A DNA stretch of 6,887 bases, from positions 1 to 6,887 of the forward strand of contig JAPLGV010000489.1 in assembly GCA_026389975.1 (NCBI GenBank). The letters are read 5' to 3'. The notes beneath the pieces were generated by a model. It did no database searches. It saw only the letters and a program-made list of their open reading frames with translations, and was not told the DNA's origin. Made by a program: the position numbers and the translations under genes. Of the stretch, positions 1 through 5,207 are shown in pieces; the first letter of the stretch is position 1, and each line of letters begins with the position of its first letter. The DNA is from Chloroflexota bacterium. Its GTDB lineage: Bacteria; Chloroflexota; Anaerolineae; Anaerolineales; Villigracilaceae.

Positions 1-2
1 AA

Positions 3-425
3 CGAGCCGGGGACTTCCTGGCTTCGCTTTTCTCCGGCCTGTCCATCCTGACCGACGGCTGGCTGTTTGTCCGCGTTTTGCTCTGGATGACGCTCAACTG
101 GGCGATTGCCATCTTTCAATTTTATCTTTTGATCCTGGCGTTCTTTCCGCAGGCAACACTGGTCTGGTCACTGTTTGGGCTGGGTGCAGTTGCTTTTGGA
201 AATGCCATCCCGTCCATGCCCGGCGCGGTGGGTACGTTCGAAGGCGCTTTCGGCGGAGCGATTACGCTCTTGAGCGGTGACCAGTCCACAGCGCTGGCCG
301 CCGCGCTGACGTCGCACCTGTTCAATTATCTTTCCACTGGTATCATCGGTCTGTACGCGCTGTCCAGCGAAGGGGAGACGCTGATGGGCATCTACCGTCA
401 GTTGCGGAAGAGGCAGGAAATGTAG
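3..425 (+). CDS. Lysylphosphatidylglycerol synthase TM-region family membrane protein, C-terminal part (5' end outside window)
   Basis: The frame is open from the first complete codon at 3 and ends at TAG 423-425, giving the last 140 residues of a longer protein. It is strongly hydrophobic, with likely membrane segments near residues 26-49, 53-68, 79-91 and 108-122. The segment I69-P-S-M-P-G-A-V-G-T-F-E80 matches the conserved P-x-x-P-G-x-x-G-x-x-E signature of the LPG_synthase_TM (UPF0104/AglD-like) family. Members are integral membrane proteins of about 300-350 residues, linked to lipid flipping or to lipid/glycan transfer. The soluble aminoacyl-transferase domain of true MprF is absent at this end, so substrate and reaction are unknown. 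The tail (RQLRKRQEM) is basic and probably cytoplasmic. A TTG at 78 is an internal codon, not the start. The next gene belongs to surface sugar metabolism, which fits a role in glycolipid or polysaccharide export. Family call is confident; function is not. Confidence 0.85.
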   Translation, partial: RAGDFLASLFSGLSILTDGWLFVRVLLWMTLNWAIAIFQFYLLILAFFPQATLVWSLFGLGAVAFGNAIPSMPGAVGTFEGAFGGAITLLSGDQSTALAAALTSHLFNYLSTGIIGLYALSSEGETLMGIYRQLRKRQEM

Positions 426-472
426 GGGCAGGGCTTGTCCCTGCCCTGGGCGACCTTCTTGGTCGCCCCTAC
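422..472. repeat. 51-bp double-hairpin palindromic repeat, copy 1 (REP/BIME-like)
   Basis: The element has a GTAG foot (422-425), then a perfect 8-bp hairpin GGGCAGGG/CCCTGCCC (426-433 and 439-446, loop CTTGT). A single T follows, then a second perfect 8-bp hairpin GGGCGACC/GGTCGCCC (448-455 and 461-468, loop TTCTT), and CTAC (469-472). The 8-bp ends GTAGGGGC and GCCCCTAC are exact inverted repeats. Copy 2 is at 3684-3734. TAG 423-425 inside the foot is the stop codon of the upstream membrane protein gene. The GG just after CTAC is shared with copy 2 and begins the ribosome binding site of the epimerase. In RNA it would form a strong double stem that could stabilise the 3' end or attenuate read-through, but no T-tract follows, so it is not a classical terminator. 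Confidence 0.85.
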
Positions 473-476
473 GGAG
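473..476 (+). promoter_or_regulatory. Ribosome binding site of the epimerase gene
   Basis: GGAG lies 5 nt before ATG 482 and supports that start. Its first two bases are the GG that follows CTAC in both copies of the 51-bp repeat, so the site is built partly on the repeat edge. Confidence 0.6.
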
Positions 477-481
477 ACTTT

Positions 482-1507
482 ATGTCCAAAAATTACTTCA
501 TCACCGGTGGAGCTGGTTTTATCGGCTCGAACTATGTCAGCCGACTGCTCGAACGCGGCGAAAAAGTCACCATCTACGATAATCTCAGCCGGGCCGGCGC
601 GCCGCGTAACCTGGCCTGGTTGCAGGAAAAATTCGGGGAAGCCGCGTTCCGGCTCACGGTCGGGGACGTGCGCGACGCGGCCCTTTTAACGATTTCCAGC
701 CGCGCGGCGGATGTCATTATCCATCTGGCGGCGCAAGTCGCGGTGACCACATCGGTCATCCATCCGCGCGAGGATTTCGAGATCAATGCCCAGGGGACGT
801 TTAACGTGCTGGAAGCGGCGCGGCTCAATGAGCGTAAGCCGGTCATCCTGTACGCCTCCACGAACAAGGTCTACGGCGGGATGGAAGATGTGAAAGTGGT
901 GGAAGACGCCACCCGCTGGCGCTACTCTGACCTACCGCTGGGCTGCCCGGAAACCCAGCCGCTGGATTTCCATTCCCCGTACGGCTGCTCCAAAGGGACC
1001 GGCGACCAATACGTCCGTGATTATGCAAGAATTTACGGTCTACCGTCAGTCGTCCTCCGTCAATCCTGCATCTACGGGCCGCGCCAGTTCGGCGTGGAGG
1101 ACCAGGGCTGGGTGGCGTGGATGATCATCGCTGCTGTCACCGGCCGCCCGCTGACGATCTACGGCGACGGCAAACAGATCCGGGACGTGCTCCATGTGGA
1201 CGATTTGCTGAATGCCTATGACGCCGCCACCGCGAAGATTGACTCGGTGCGGGGCCAGGTTTATAACCTGGGTGGCGGGCCGGAAAATACGATGTCCATC
1301 TGGACCGAGTTCGGGCCGCTGTTGGAGAGACTGCTGGGCAAGCCCGTCCCGGTGAGGCGCGGCGACTGGCGTCCCGGCGACCAGAAGGTCTTTGTGGCCG
1401 ACATCCGCAAGGCGGAGCGGGACCTGGGCTGGAAGCCGAAGGTGGGGGTGGAGGCGGGGGAGGGGAGGCTGTTCGAGTGGGTGAGGGAGAACAAGGATTT
1501 GTTCTAG
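482..1507 (+). CDS. rfbE: CDP-paratose/CDP-tyvelose 2-epimerase-like NAD-dependent extended SDR
   Basis: This 341-residue protein is a full-length extended short-chain dehydrogenase/reductase. The Rossmann dinucleotide motif is T8-G-G-A-G-F-I-G15, and D33 in YDNLSR should bind the NAD adenosine ribose. H-L-A-A-Q at 81-85, S-T-N-K-V-Y-G at 126-132 and the catalytic pair Y167/K171 (YGCSK) are all present. The blocks LDFHSPYGCSKG, DQYVRDYARI, DQGWV and GDGKQIRDVLH are those of Salmonella Tyv/RfbE. That enzyme inverts C2 of CDP-paratose to give CDP-tyvelose, using bound NAD, in the cytoplasm. The closeness to Tyv is from memory of that protein. The CDP-paratose synthesis genes are not in the window, so the substrate may be another CDP- or UDP-hexose. 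The start is ATG 482 with GGAG 5 nt upstream. The C-terminal codons fall in a G-rich tract. It is separated from the CDF gene by a terminator-like hairpin, so it may end its transcript. Confidence 0.85.
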   Translation: MSKNYFITGGAGFIGSNYVSRLLERGEKVTIYDNLSRAGAPRNLAWLQEKFGEAAFRLTVGDVRDAALLTISSRAADVIIHLAAQVAVTTSVIHPREDFEINAQGTFNVLEAARLNERKPVILYASTNKVYGGMEDVKVVEDATRWRYSDLPLGCPETQPLDFHSPYGCSKGTGDQYVRDYARIYGLPSVVLRQSCIYGPRQFGVEDQGWVAWMIIAAVTGRPLTIYGDGKQIRDVLHVDDLLNAYDAATAKIDSVRGQVYNLGGGPENTMSIWTEFGPLLERLLGKPVPVRRGDWRPGDQKVFVADIRKAERDLGWKPKVGVEAGEGRLFEWVRENKDLF

Positions 1508-1514
1508 GAACCGG

Positions 1515-1544
1515 ACTTCTGAAGCTGAACACTTCGGAAGTTTT
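1515..1544 (+). terminator. Probable intrinsic terminator after the epimerase gene
   Basis: ACTTCTGAAG (1515-1524) pairs with CTTCGGAAGT (1532-1541) around the 7-nt loop CTGAACA, with one T-G wobble. The stem runs into TTTT (1541-1544) and then AATT. It lies 7 nt after the epimerase stop and just ahead of a TATAAT box, which fits a transcript end followed by a new start. The stem is only moderately GC-rich and the T-run is short, so a dispersed palindromic repeat is the alternative. Confidence 0.55.
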
Positions 1545-1557
1545 AATTCCCCTGGGT

Positions 1558-1563
1558 TATAAT
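1558..1563 (+). promoter_or_regulatory. -10 box of the CDF exporter/GT4 transcription unit
   Basis: A perfect TATAAT ends 16 nt before ATG 1580. Transcription would start near 1570, leaving a leader of about 10 nt with no Shine-Dalgarno sequence. No good TTGACA-like -35 is visible at the right distance, where the 3' arm of the upstream hairpin sits. The call rests on the -10 match and its position. Confidence 0.45.
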
Positions 1564-1579
1564 CGATCAGTCCTGACCT

Positions 1580-2530
1580 ATGGCACACGAACCCATCTCC
1601 GACCTTTCCCGTTCCACCGTCCGCCGGCTGGCGCTTTCGCTGGGCATCACGCTGGTCTTTGTGGTTGTCGAAATCCTCGCCGGGGTATTCGCCAACTCCC
1701 TGGCCCTGCTGACCGACGCGGCGCATAACCTCACCGACGTGCTAGCCTTGGCGCTGACCTGGTGGGCGTTGTGGATTACCACCAAACCGGCCAATTCTGG
1801 CAAGACCTACGGCTATCACCGTGCCGGGATCCTTGTCGCGCTGGTCAACTCGACCACGCTGGCGCTCATCGCCCTGGGGATTTTCTACGAAGCCTGGAAG
1901 CGTTTCGTCACGCCACCTGAAGTCGAAGCCAATATTCTCATCGGCGTAGGGGCTGCGGCGGTCATCGTCAATCTGGTGACAGCCCTGCTGGTCCGGCGCG
2001 GCAGTGAAAATGACTTGAACTTGCGCAGCGCCTTCCTGCACCTGATGGGAGATGTGGTGTCTACGCTCGGGGCGGTGATTGCGGGGATTATCATCCTTTT
2101 CACCGGCTGGAATTGGCTCGACGCGCTGGTCAGCGTTCTGATTGGTTTCCTCATCCTGTGGAATGCCAGGGGTATCCTGCGCGAATCGGTGCAAATTTTG
2201 ATGGAATCTACTCCTGCTGACATTGACATGAATGCCCTCCGGCGTGACATGCTGGCTGTCGAAGGCGTGCGCGGCATCCACGATCTGCACGTCTGGAGTA
2301 TCACCCGTTCGCTGCGCACCCTCTCAGCGCACCTGATCACCGACGATGTGACGGTTAGCGTTGGGGCGAAAGTCCAGGTGGCGGTGGGGGGGATGCTGGC
2401 GCATCATTACGGTATCACCCACGCTACACTTCAGTTGGAGTGCGGGGTAATCCCGGTTCCCGGACGGGACATGGACTGTGCCCCTGTTGGCCTGTATTGC
2501 GATATTACCGTCAACAACCACAACCATTAG
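1580..2530 (+). CDS. Cation diffusion facilitator (CDF) family zinc/divalent metal exporter
   Basis: This 316-residue protein is a full-length CzcD/ZitB-type CDF transporter. Six membrane segments can be placed near residues 17-37, 41-65, 83-104, 117-138, 152-174 and 178-197. Transport-site motifs H49-x3-D53 in TM2 and H154-x3-D158 in TM5 are intact. The HD-HD arrangement is typical of zinc-selective members, which exchange cytoplasmic Zn2+ for protons across the inner membrane. A cytoplasmic C-terminal domain (about 205-290) keeps the family pattern H-D-L-H-V-W at 234-239 and H281. Past it is a tail with C300, C307 and a terminal HNH that could add metal ligands; this is inference. No Shine-Dalgarno precedes ATG 1580, and a TATAAT 16 nt upstream suggests a very short leader. 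The GT4 gene begins 2 nt after the stop, so the two are almost certainly co-transcribed although they share no obvious pathway. Family is near certain; the metal is inferred. Confidence 0.93.
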   Translation: MAHEPISDLSRSTVRRLALSLGITLVFVVVEILAGVFANSLALLTDAAHNLTDVLALALTWWALWITTKPANSGKTYGYHRAGILVALVNSTTLALIALGIFYEAWKRFVTPPEVEANILIGVGAAAVIVNLVTALLVRRGSENDLNLRSAFLHLMGDVVSTLGAVIAGIIILFTGWNWLDALVSVLIGFLILWNARGILRESVQILMESTPADIDMNALRRDMLAVEGVRGIHDLHVWSITRSLRTLSAHLITDDVTVSVGAKVQVAVGGMLAHHYGITHATLQLECGVIPVPGRDMDCAPVGLYCDITVNNHNH

Positions 2531-2532
2531 CC

Positions 2533-3687
2533 ATGCGTATTCTTACCGTCCTCACTTACTACCGTCCCCACACTTCCGGTCTGACCATCTACGCCGAACG
2601 ACTGGCGCGTGCTTTTGCCAAACGCGGCCATCAGGTGACCGTGATGACCACCCGGTACGATAAGTCGCTGCCGCGTGAAGAGATGATGGACGGTGTGCGG
2701 GTGGTCCGTGTCCCGGTGGCGCTGCGCATCAGCAAGGGCGTCATTGCCCCAACCTTCGGCCTGGTAGTCACGAAACTGGTCTGGCAGCACGATGTGGTCC
2801 AGTTACACCTGCCGCAGTTCGACGCCCCCGGCGTGGCCCTGCGCGCCCGCCTGTTTGGCAAACCTGTCGTCCTGACCTATCACTGCGACCTGTTCCTGCC
2901 GCCCGGTCTCTTCAACCGCTTCGTCAACCTGGTGGTGCAGTTCCAGAACAACATGGCGGCGCTGCTGGTGGACCATCTTGTCACGTATACCCAGGATTAC
3001 GCTGATAATTCAGCCTACCTTTCCCGTTACCGTCGCAAGCTGACTCCCTTCCTCCCACCGGTGGTACTCCCGCCTGCCGAATCCGGTGCCGTCGAAACCT
3101 TTGCCGGAACATACCAGACCCGGCAACGGCATCCCGTGATCGGGATGGTAACGCGCTTCGCCGCGGAAAAAGGGATCGAGGTCCTGCTCGACGCGCTGCC
3201 TACCGTACTGGAGAATTACCCGCAGGCGCAGGTGCTGTTCGCTGGTCAGTACCAGAATGTGATAGGCGAACAAGCATACGCTGACCGGCTGATGCCGCGC
3301 ATCAAGAAATACGAAGAGATGGGCTGCTGGAAGTTCCTGGGCAATCTCAGCCAGGAACAACTCGCCGCTTTTTATCCCAATATGGATGTGCTGGTTGTTC
3401 CATCCTTAAACTCGACCGAGGCCTTCGGGCTGGTGCAGGTGGAAGCGATGATGAACAATGTCCCGTGCGTGGCCTCGGCCCTGCCGGGCGTCCGCCGCCC
3501 GGTGCAGATGCACGCCATGGGGATAGTGGTGCCGATCGGCGACTCGTCCGCGCTGGCCGAGGCATTGCTGGAGATCTTCGCCGAGAAAGAAAAATACCGT
3601 TGTGACACAGCGGCACTGGCGAAACTCTACGACCCGGATACGGTCGCGGCGGAGTATGAAAAGTTGTTCGAGAAGTTGATGGGGTAG
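2533..3687 (+). CDS. Glycosyltransferase family 4 (GT-B fold), cytoplasmic
   Basis: The protein has 384 residues from ATG 2533. The open frame extends upstream to 2440, but those extra 31 codons overlap the CDF gene and do not resemble a GT4 N-terminus, whereas MRILTVLTYYRPHTSGL does. The N-terminal acceptor domain is about residues 1-185, with the flexible glycine-type loop at 11-17 and H117 in TYHCDL. The C-terminal GT4 domain (about 200-375) shows R208/K213 for sugar-nucleotide phosphate binding. It also has the retaining-enzyme E-x7-E motif, E296 and E304, inside S-T-E-A-F-G-L-V-Q-V-E-A. Such enzymes transfer a hexose from a nucleotide sugar to a lipid or growing glycan on the cytoplasmic membrane face; donor and acceptor cannot be read here. 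It starts 2 nt after the CDF stop without its own Shine-Dalgarno, implying translational coupling. Its stop TAG (3685-3687) is inside the palindromic repeat. Confidence 0.92.
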   Translation: MRILTVLTYYRPHTSGLTIYAERLARAFAKRGHQVTVMTTRYDKSLPREEMMDGVRVVRVPVALRISKGVIAPTFGLVVTKLVWQHDVVQLHLPQFDAPGVALRARLFGKPVVLTYHCDLFLPPGLFNRFVNLVVQFQNNMAALLVDHLVTYTQDYADNSAYLSRYRRKLTPFLPPVVLPPAESGAVETFAGTYQTRQRHPVIGMVTRFAAEKGIEVLLDALPTVLENYPQAQVLFAGQYQNVIGEQAYADRLMPRIKKYEEMGCWKFLGNLSQEQLAAFYPNMDVLVVPSLNSTEAFGLVQVEAMMNNVPCVASALPGVRRPVQMHAMGIVVPIGDSSALAEALLEIFAEKEKYRCDTAALAKLYDPDTVAAEYEKLFEKLMG

Positions 3688-3734
3688 GGGCGGGGTTCAT
3701 CCTTGCCCTGGGCGACCAAGAAGGTCGCCCCTAC
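3684..3734. repeat. 51-bp double-hairpin palindromic repeat, copy 2, at a convergent gene junction
   Basis: The architecture matches copy 1: GTAG foot 3684-3687, hairpin GGGCGGGG/CCTTGCCC (3688-3695 and 3701-3708, loop TTCAT), T, hairpin GGGCGACC/GGTCGCCC (3710-3717 and 3723-3730, loop AAGAA), CTAC 3731-3734. The first stem has two differences from copy 1, both turned into G-T wobbles, so pairing survives. The second hairpin is the exact reverse complement of its counterpart at 448-468. TAG 3685-3687 stops the GT4 gene, and CTA 3731-3733 read on the minus strand stops the toxin gene. The element therefore forms the whole junction between two convergent genes and may insulate them as a bidirectional RNA hairpin. 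Confidence 0.85.
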
Positions 3735-4129
3735 GGTATGACCTTGAACCCCTGATCGCGGAAATGTTCGTCGAAAGTGAAGACGGTCTCGATTCCCAAG
3801 CGGCGCATGGTTTCGAAAGAGGCACAATCTACCAGGCTCAAGTTGCGGCGGTTAGCGGTGAGGACGGTTTGAATAGCGACAGCGTGTTGTTCTTCACCAA
3901 TCCAGTCCATATTAATGAAAGGCACTAATTTTGTTTGAAATGTTCGCACCTGATCAATTCCAAAGCGGTTTTGGAAGAGAGAGATACTTTCCACAACTAT
4001 ATAGTTGTTGGTCACCAGGTCGGTTTCTTCTTTCACCAAATCTTCCCAAATCTTAATCGCTTGGAAATAGTTGCGGTCCTCGGCACATGACAGAGAATAA
4101 AAGGCGGAAGTATCTACGAAGATTACCAT
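3731..4129 (-). CDS. vapC: PIN-domain ribonuclease toxin, VapC family
   Basis: This 132-residue protein is a single PIN domain, the usual size for VapC. The acidic metal-binding residues are in the expected places: D6 in FVDTSAF, E47 in YIVVES, D101 in LSLVDC and D120 in TFDEHF. VapC toxins are Mg2+-dependent endoribonucleases that cut tRNA or rRNA and halt growth when freed from VapB; the RNA target here is unknown. The start ATG (complement of 4127-4129) overlaps the antitoxin stop by 7 nt (ATGGTAA), the classic coupled TA arrangement. The stop codon is supplied by the end of palindromic repeat copy 2. The coding region looks less GC-rich than the flanking glycan genes and holds a 16-bp perfect palindrome (3993-4008). 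All active-site acids are present, so it appears functional. Confidence 0.93.
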   Translation of the reverse strand: MVIFVDTSAFYSLSCAEDRNYFQAIKIWEDLVKEETDLVTNNYIVVESISLFQNRFGIDQVRTFQTKLVPFINMDWIGEEQHAVAIQTVLTANRRNLSLVDCASFETMRRLGIETVFTFDEHFRDQGFKVIP

Positions 4130-4398
4130 GTCCCGAAAATCTCCGCCAAATATTTATCATGATTCACAGAAACATCCGTTGCGCCGTCTTTATCATGGAA
4201 GGGTTCTTTTTTCATCAATTCGATGAATTCCAACGCCCGGCGGCGTTTTTCTTCACGGTCGGCCTCTTTGTTTGTGGTAACCACATACTGCGCCACAGAC
4301 TCGCGCACCAGTCTGGCAACGGAGGTTTTCCTCGCTTTTGCCAGTTCTTTCAGTGCCTTCATCTGCTCTTCGGTCAGTTGAACCATCGTTCGGATCAT
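4123..4398 (-). CDS. vapB: Ribbon-helix-helix (CopG-type) antitoxin, VapB family
   Basis: This 91-residue protein is the first gene of the minus-strand pair. Residues 2-8 (IRTMVQL) form the DNA-binding beta ribbon and about 9-40 the two helices (TEEQMKALKELAKAR, then TSVARLVRESVAQYV), the ribbon-helix-helix pattern. The charged remainder (41-91, rich in K, E and D, ending FGTW) is the expected toxin-binding arm that blocks the VapC active site. The start at 4398 is supported by AGGAG (complement of 4406-4410), 7 nt upstream; an internal Met at residue 5 is less likely because it would cut the ribbon. A TATAAT on the minus strand (4443-4438) and a repeat-rich operator upstream point to autoregulation by the VapBC complex. 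The gene overlaps the toxin by 7 nt. Confidence 0.88.
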   Translation of the reverse strand: MIRTMVQLTEEQMKALKELAKARKTSVARLVRESVAQYVVTTNKEADREEKRRRALEFIELMKKEPFHDKDGATDVSVNHDKYLAEIFGTW

Positions 4399-4405
4399 AG
4401 AACTG

Positions 4406-4410
4406 CTCCT
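4406..4410 (-). promoter_or_regulatory. Ribosome binding site of the antitoxin gene
   Basis: The minus strand reads AGGAG, 7 nt before the ATG whose first base is 4398. It is one of the few clear Shine-Dalgarno sites in the window and fixes the antitoxin start. Confidence 0.75.
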
Positions 4411-4438
4411 GCTATCACTTTTCGAGAAAGTGCTATCA
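4410..4438. promoter_or_regulatory. Candidate VapBC operator: direct repeats around a palindrome
   Basis: TGCTATCA occurs twice in direct orientation, at 4410-4417 and 4431-4438, starts 21 bp apart, which puts both on the same DNA face. Between and overlapping them is the inverted repeat CACTTT-TCGAG-AAAGTG (4416-4432). Ribbon-helix-helix antitoxins bind short direct or inverted repeats in their own promoter, so this is the likely autoregulatory site. It also overlaps the presumed promoter of the divergent methyltransferase gene. Binding is inferred. Confidence 0.55.
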
Positions 4439-4439
4439 T
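4434..4439 (+). promoter_or_regulatory. Possible -10 box of the first methyltransferase gene (leaderless)
   Basis: TATCAT ends 6 nt before ATG 4446, so transcription would begin at or next to the start codon. There is no Shine-Dalgarno sequence, which fits a leaderless mRNA. The hexamer shares bases with the second TGCTATCA repeat and with the opposite-strand TATAAT. Support is positional only. Confidence 0.3.
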
Positions 4440-4443
4440 TATA
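4438..4443 (-). promoter_or_regulatory. -10 box of the vapBC promoter
   Basis: The minus strand reads TATAAT, a perfect consensus. Transcription would start near 4431, at the edge of the candidate operator, giving a leader of about 33 nt with the AGGAG site. No strong -35 hexamer is seen; it would lie inside the start of the divergent methyltransferase gene. Confidence 0.5.
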
Positions 4444-4445
4444 TC

Positions 4446-5207
4446 ATGACTGAAAAAGATTTTCTATTCCTCCATCTGTGTGACCTGCCTTACTTTCGCG
4501 CCCTGGTCCGGGGCGTTGAAGCGGCTTATTACCAGACCTTCAACCTGCCCGCGCCAATCCTTGATGTCGGTTGCGACGACGGACATTTTGCTTCGCTGAC
4601 CTTTGACCGCAAGATTGACGTGGGTCTCGACCCCTGGACCGGCCCCATCCACGAGGCCGGGCGACGCGGCTGCTATCGCCTGCTTGTCCAGGCGGACGGG
4701 GCGCAGTCGCCGTTCCCGGATGAATATTTTGCCAGCGCATTCAGCAACTCTGTGCTGGAACACATCCCGCATATTGATGCCGTGCTGGCGGACACCGCCC
4801 GCGTGCTCAGACCCGGCGCGCCGTTCTACTTCTGCGTGCCGAACGAACGCTATCTTTCTGAACTGTCCATCTCCCGCTTGCTGGGGAAGGGTTACACCGA
4901 ATGGTTTCGGCGCATCTCGCGCGTCCAGCATGCCGACGGGCCACAGGTCTGGCAGGAGTGGCTGGATCAGGCCGGGTTCCGGCTGGAGCGCTGGTGGCAC
5001 TACTTTTCCCCGTCCGCGTTGCGCGTGTTAGAATGGGGTCATTATTTCGGCCTGCCGTCGCTGGCGGCCCGCAAACTGACCGGTAAATGGGTGATTGCTC
5101 CCGCCAAATGGAATCTCTGGCTGACAGAGAAATTCGTCCGGCGGCACGCCTCCGCCGAGCCGGTTGAAGATGGCACGTTCACGTTTTATATTGCCAGAAA
5201 GATGTAG
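4446..5207 (+). CDS. Class I SAM-dependent methyltransferase (Methyltransf_11-like)
   Basis: This 253-residue protein has a Rossmann-type methyltransferase core. Motif I is I38-L-D-V-G-C-D-D-G46, the SAM-binding glycine loop. D62 in VGLDP is the acidic residue expected to contact the SAM ribose. S100-N-S-V-L-E-H106 is the usual post-motif with the E-H pair, and L121-R-P-G-A-P-F127 is the next strand region. The C-terminal half (about 150-240) has several W, Y and F residues and is specific to this protein, so it probably holds the acceptor site. The methyl acceptor cannot be read; placed beside glycosyltransferases, a sugar or polyprenyl/quinone-type acceptor is plausible. ATG 4446 has no Shine-Dalgarno and lies 47 bp from the divergent antitoxin start. 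The stop TAG (5205-5207) is inside the 26-nt palindrome. Catalytic class is confident, substrate unknown. Confidence 0.88.
   Translation: MTEKDFLFLHLCDLPYFRALVRGVEAAYYQTFNLPAPILDVGCDDGHFASLTFDRKIDVGLDPWTGPIHEAGRRGCYRLLVQADGAQSPFPDEYFASAFSNSVLEHIPHIDAVLADTARVLRPGAPFYFCVPNERYLSELSISRLLGKGYTEWFRRISRVQHADGPQVWQEWLDQAGFRLERWWHYFSPSALRVLEWGHYFGLPSLAARKLTGKWVIAPAKWNLWLTEKFVRRHASAEPVEDGTFTFYIARKM

Noticed and set aside
1441..1468. G-rich tract at the end of the epimerase gene that might form a G-quadruplex.
   Set aside because: Only three runs of three or more G are present; a two-tetrad form is possible, but G-rich glycine/glutamate codons explain it.
1046..1726. Long minus-strand open frame of 226 codons opposite the epimerase and the CDF start.
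   Set aside because: It has no recognisable domain, is rich in R, G, P and Q as GC-rich shadows are, and lies opposite two well-supported genes.
1742..2290. Minus-strand open frame of 182 codons opposite the CDF gene.
   Set aside because: Composition and position fit a reverse-strand shadow; no promoter, RBS or motif supports it.
2440..2532. Upstream extension of the GT4 frame to an ATG at 2440, inside the CDF gene.
   Set aside because: The extra 31 residues overlap a well-supported gene and do not look like GT4 sequence, while ATG 2533 gives a canonical GT4 N-terminus.
422..3734. CRISPR array or transposon bounded by the two 51-bp repeats.
   Set aside because: Only two copies lie more than 3 kb apart, with ordinary metabolic genes between them, no spacers and no transposase.
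3993..4008. Perfect 16-bp palindrome ACAACTATATAGTTGT inside vapC.
   Set aside because: It encodes the conserved stretch before the E47 active-site residue. A palindrome this long is only mildly unexpected in a window of this size, and no second copy was seen at the operator.
4464..5000. Minus-strand open frame of 178 codons opposite the first methyltransferase.
   Set aside because: The opposite strand carries intact SAM-binding motifs, and this frame shows no family features.
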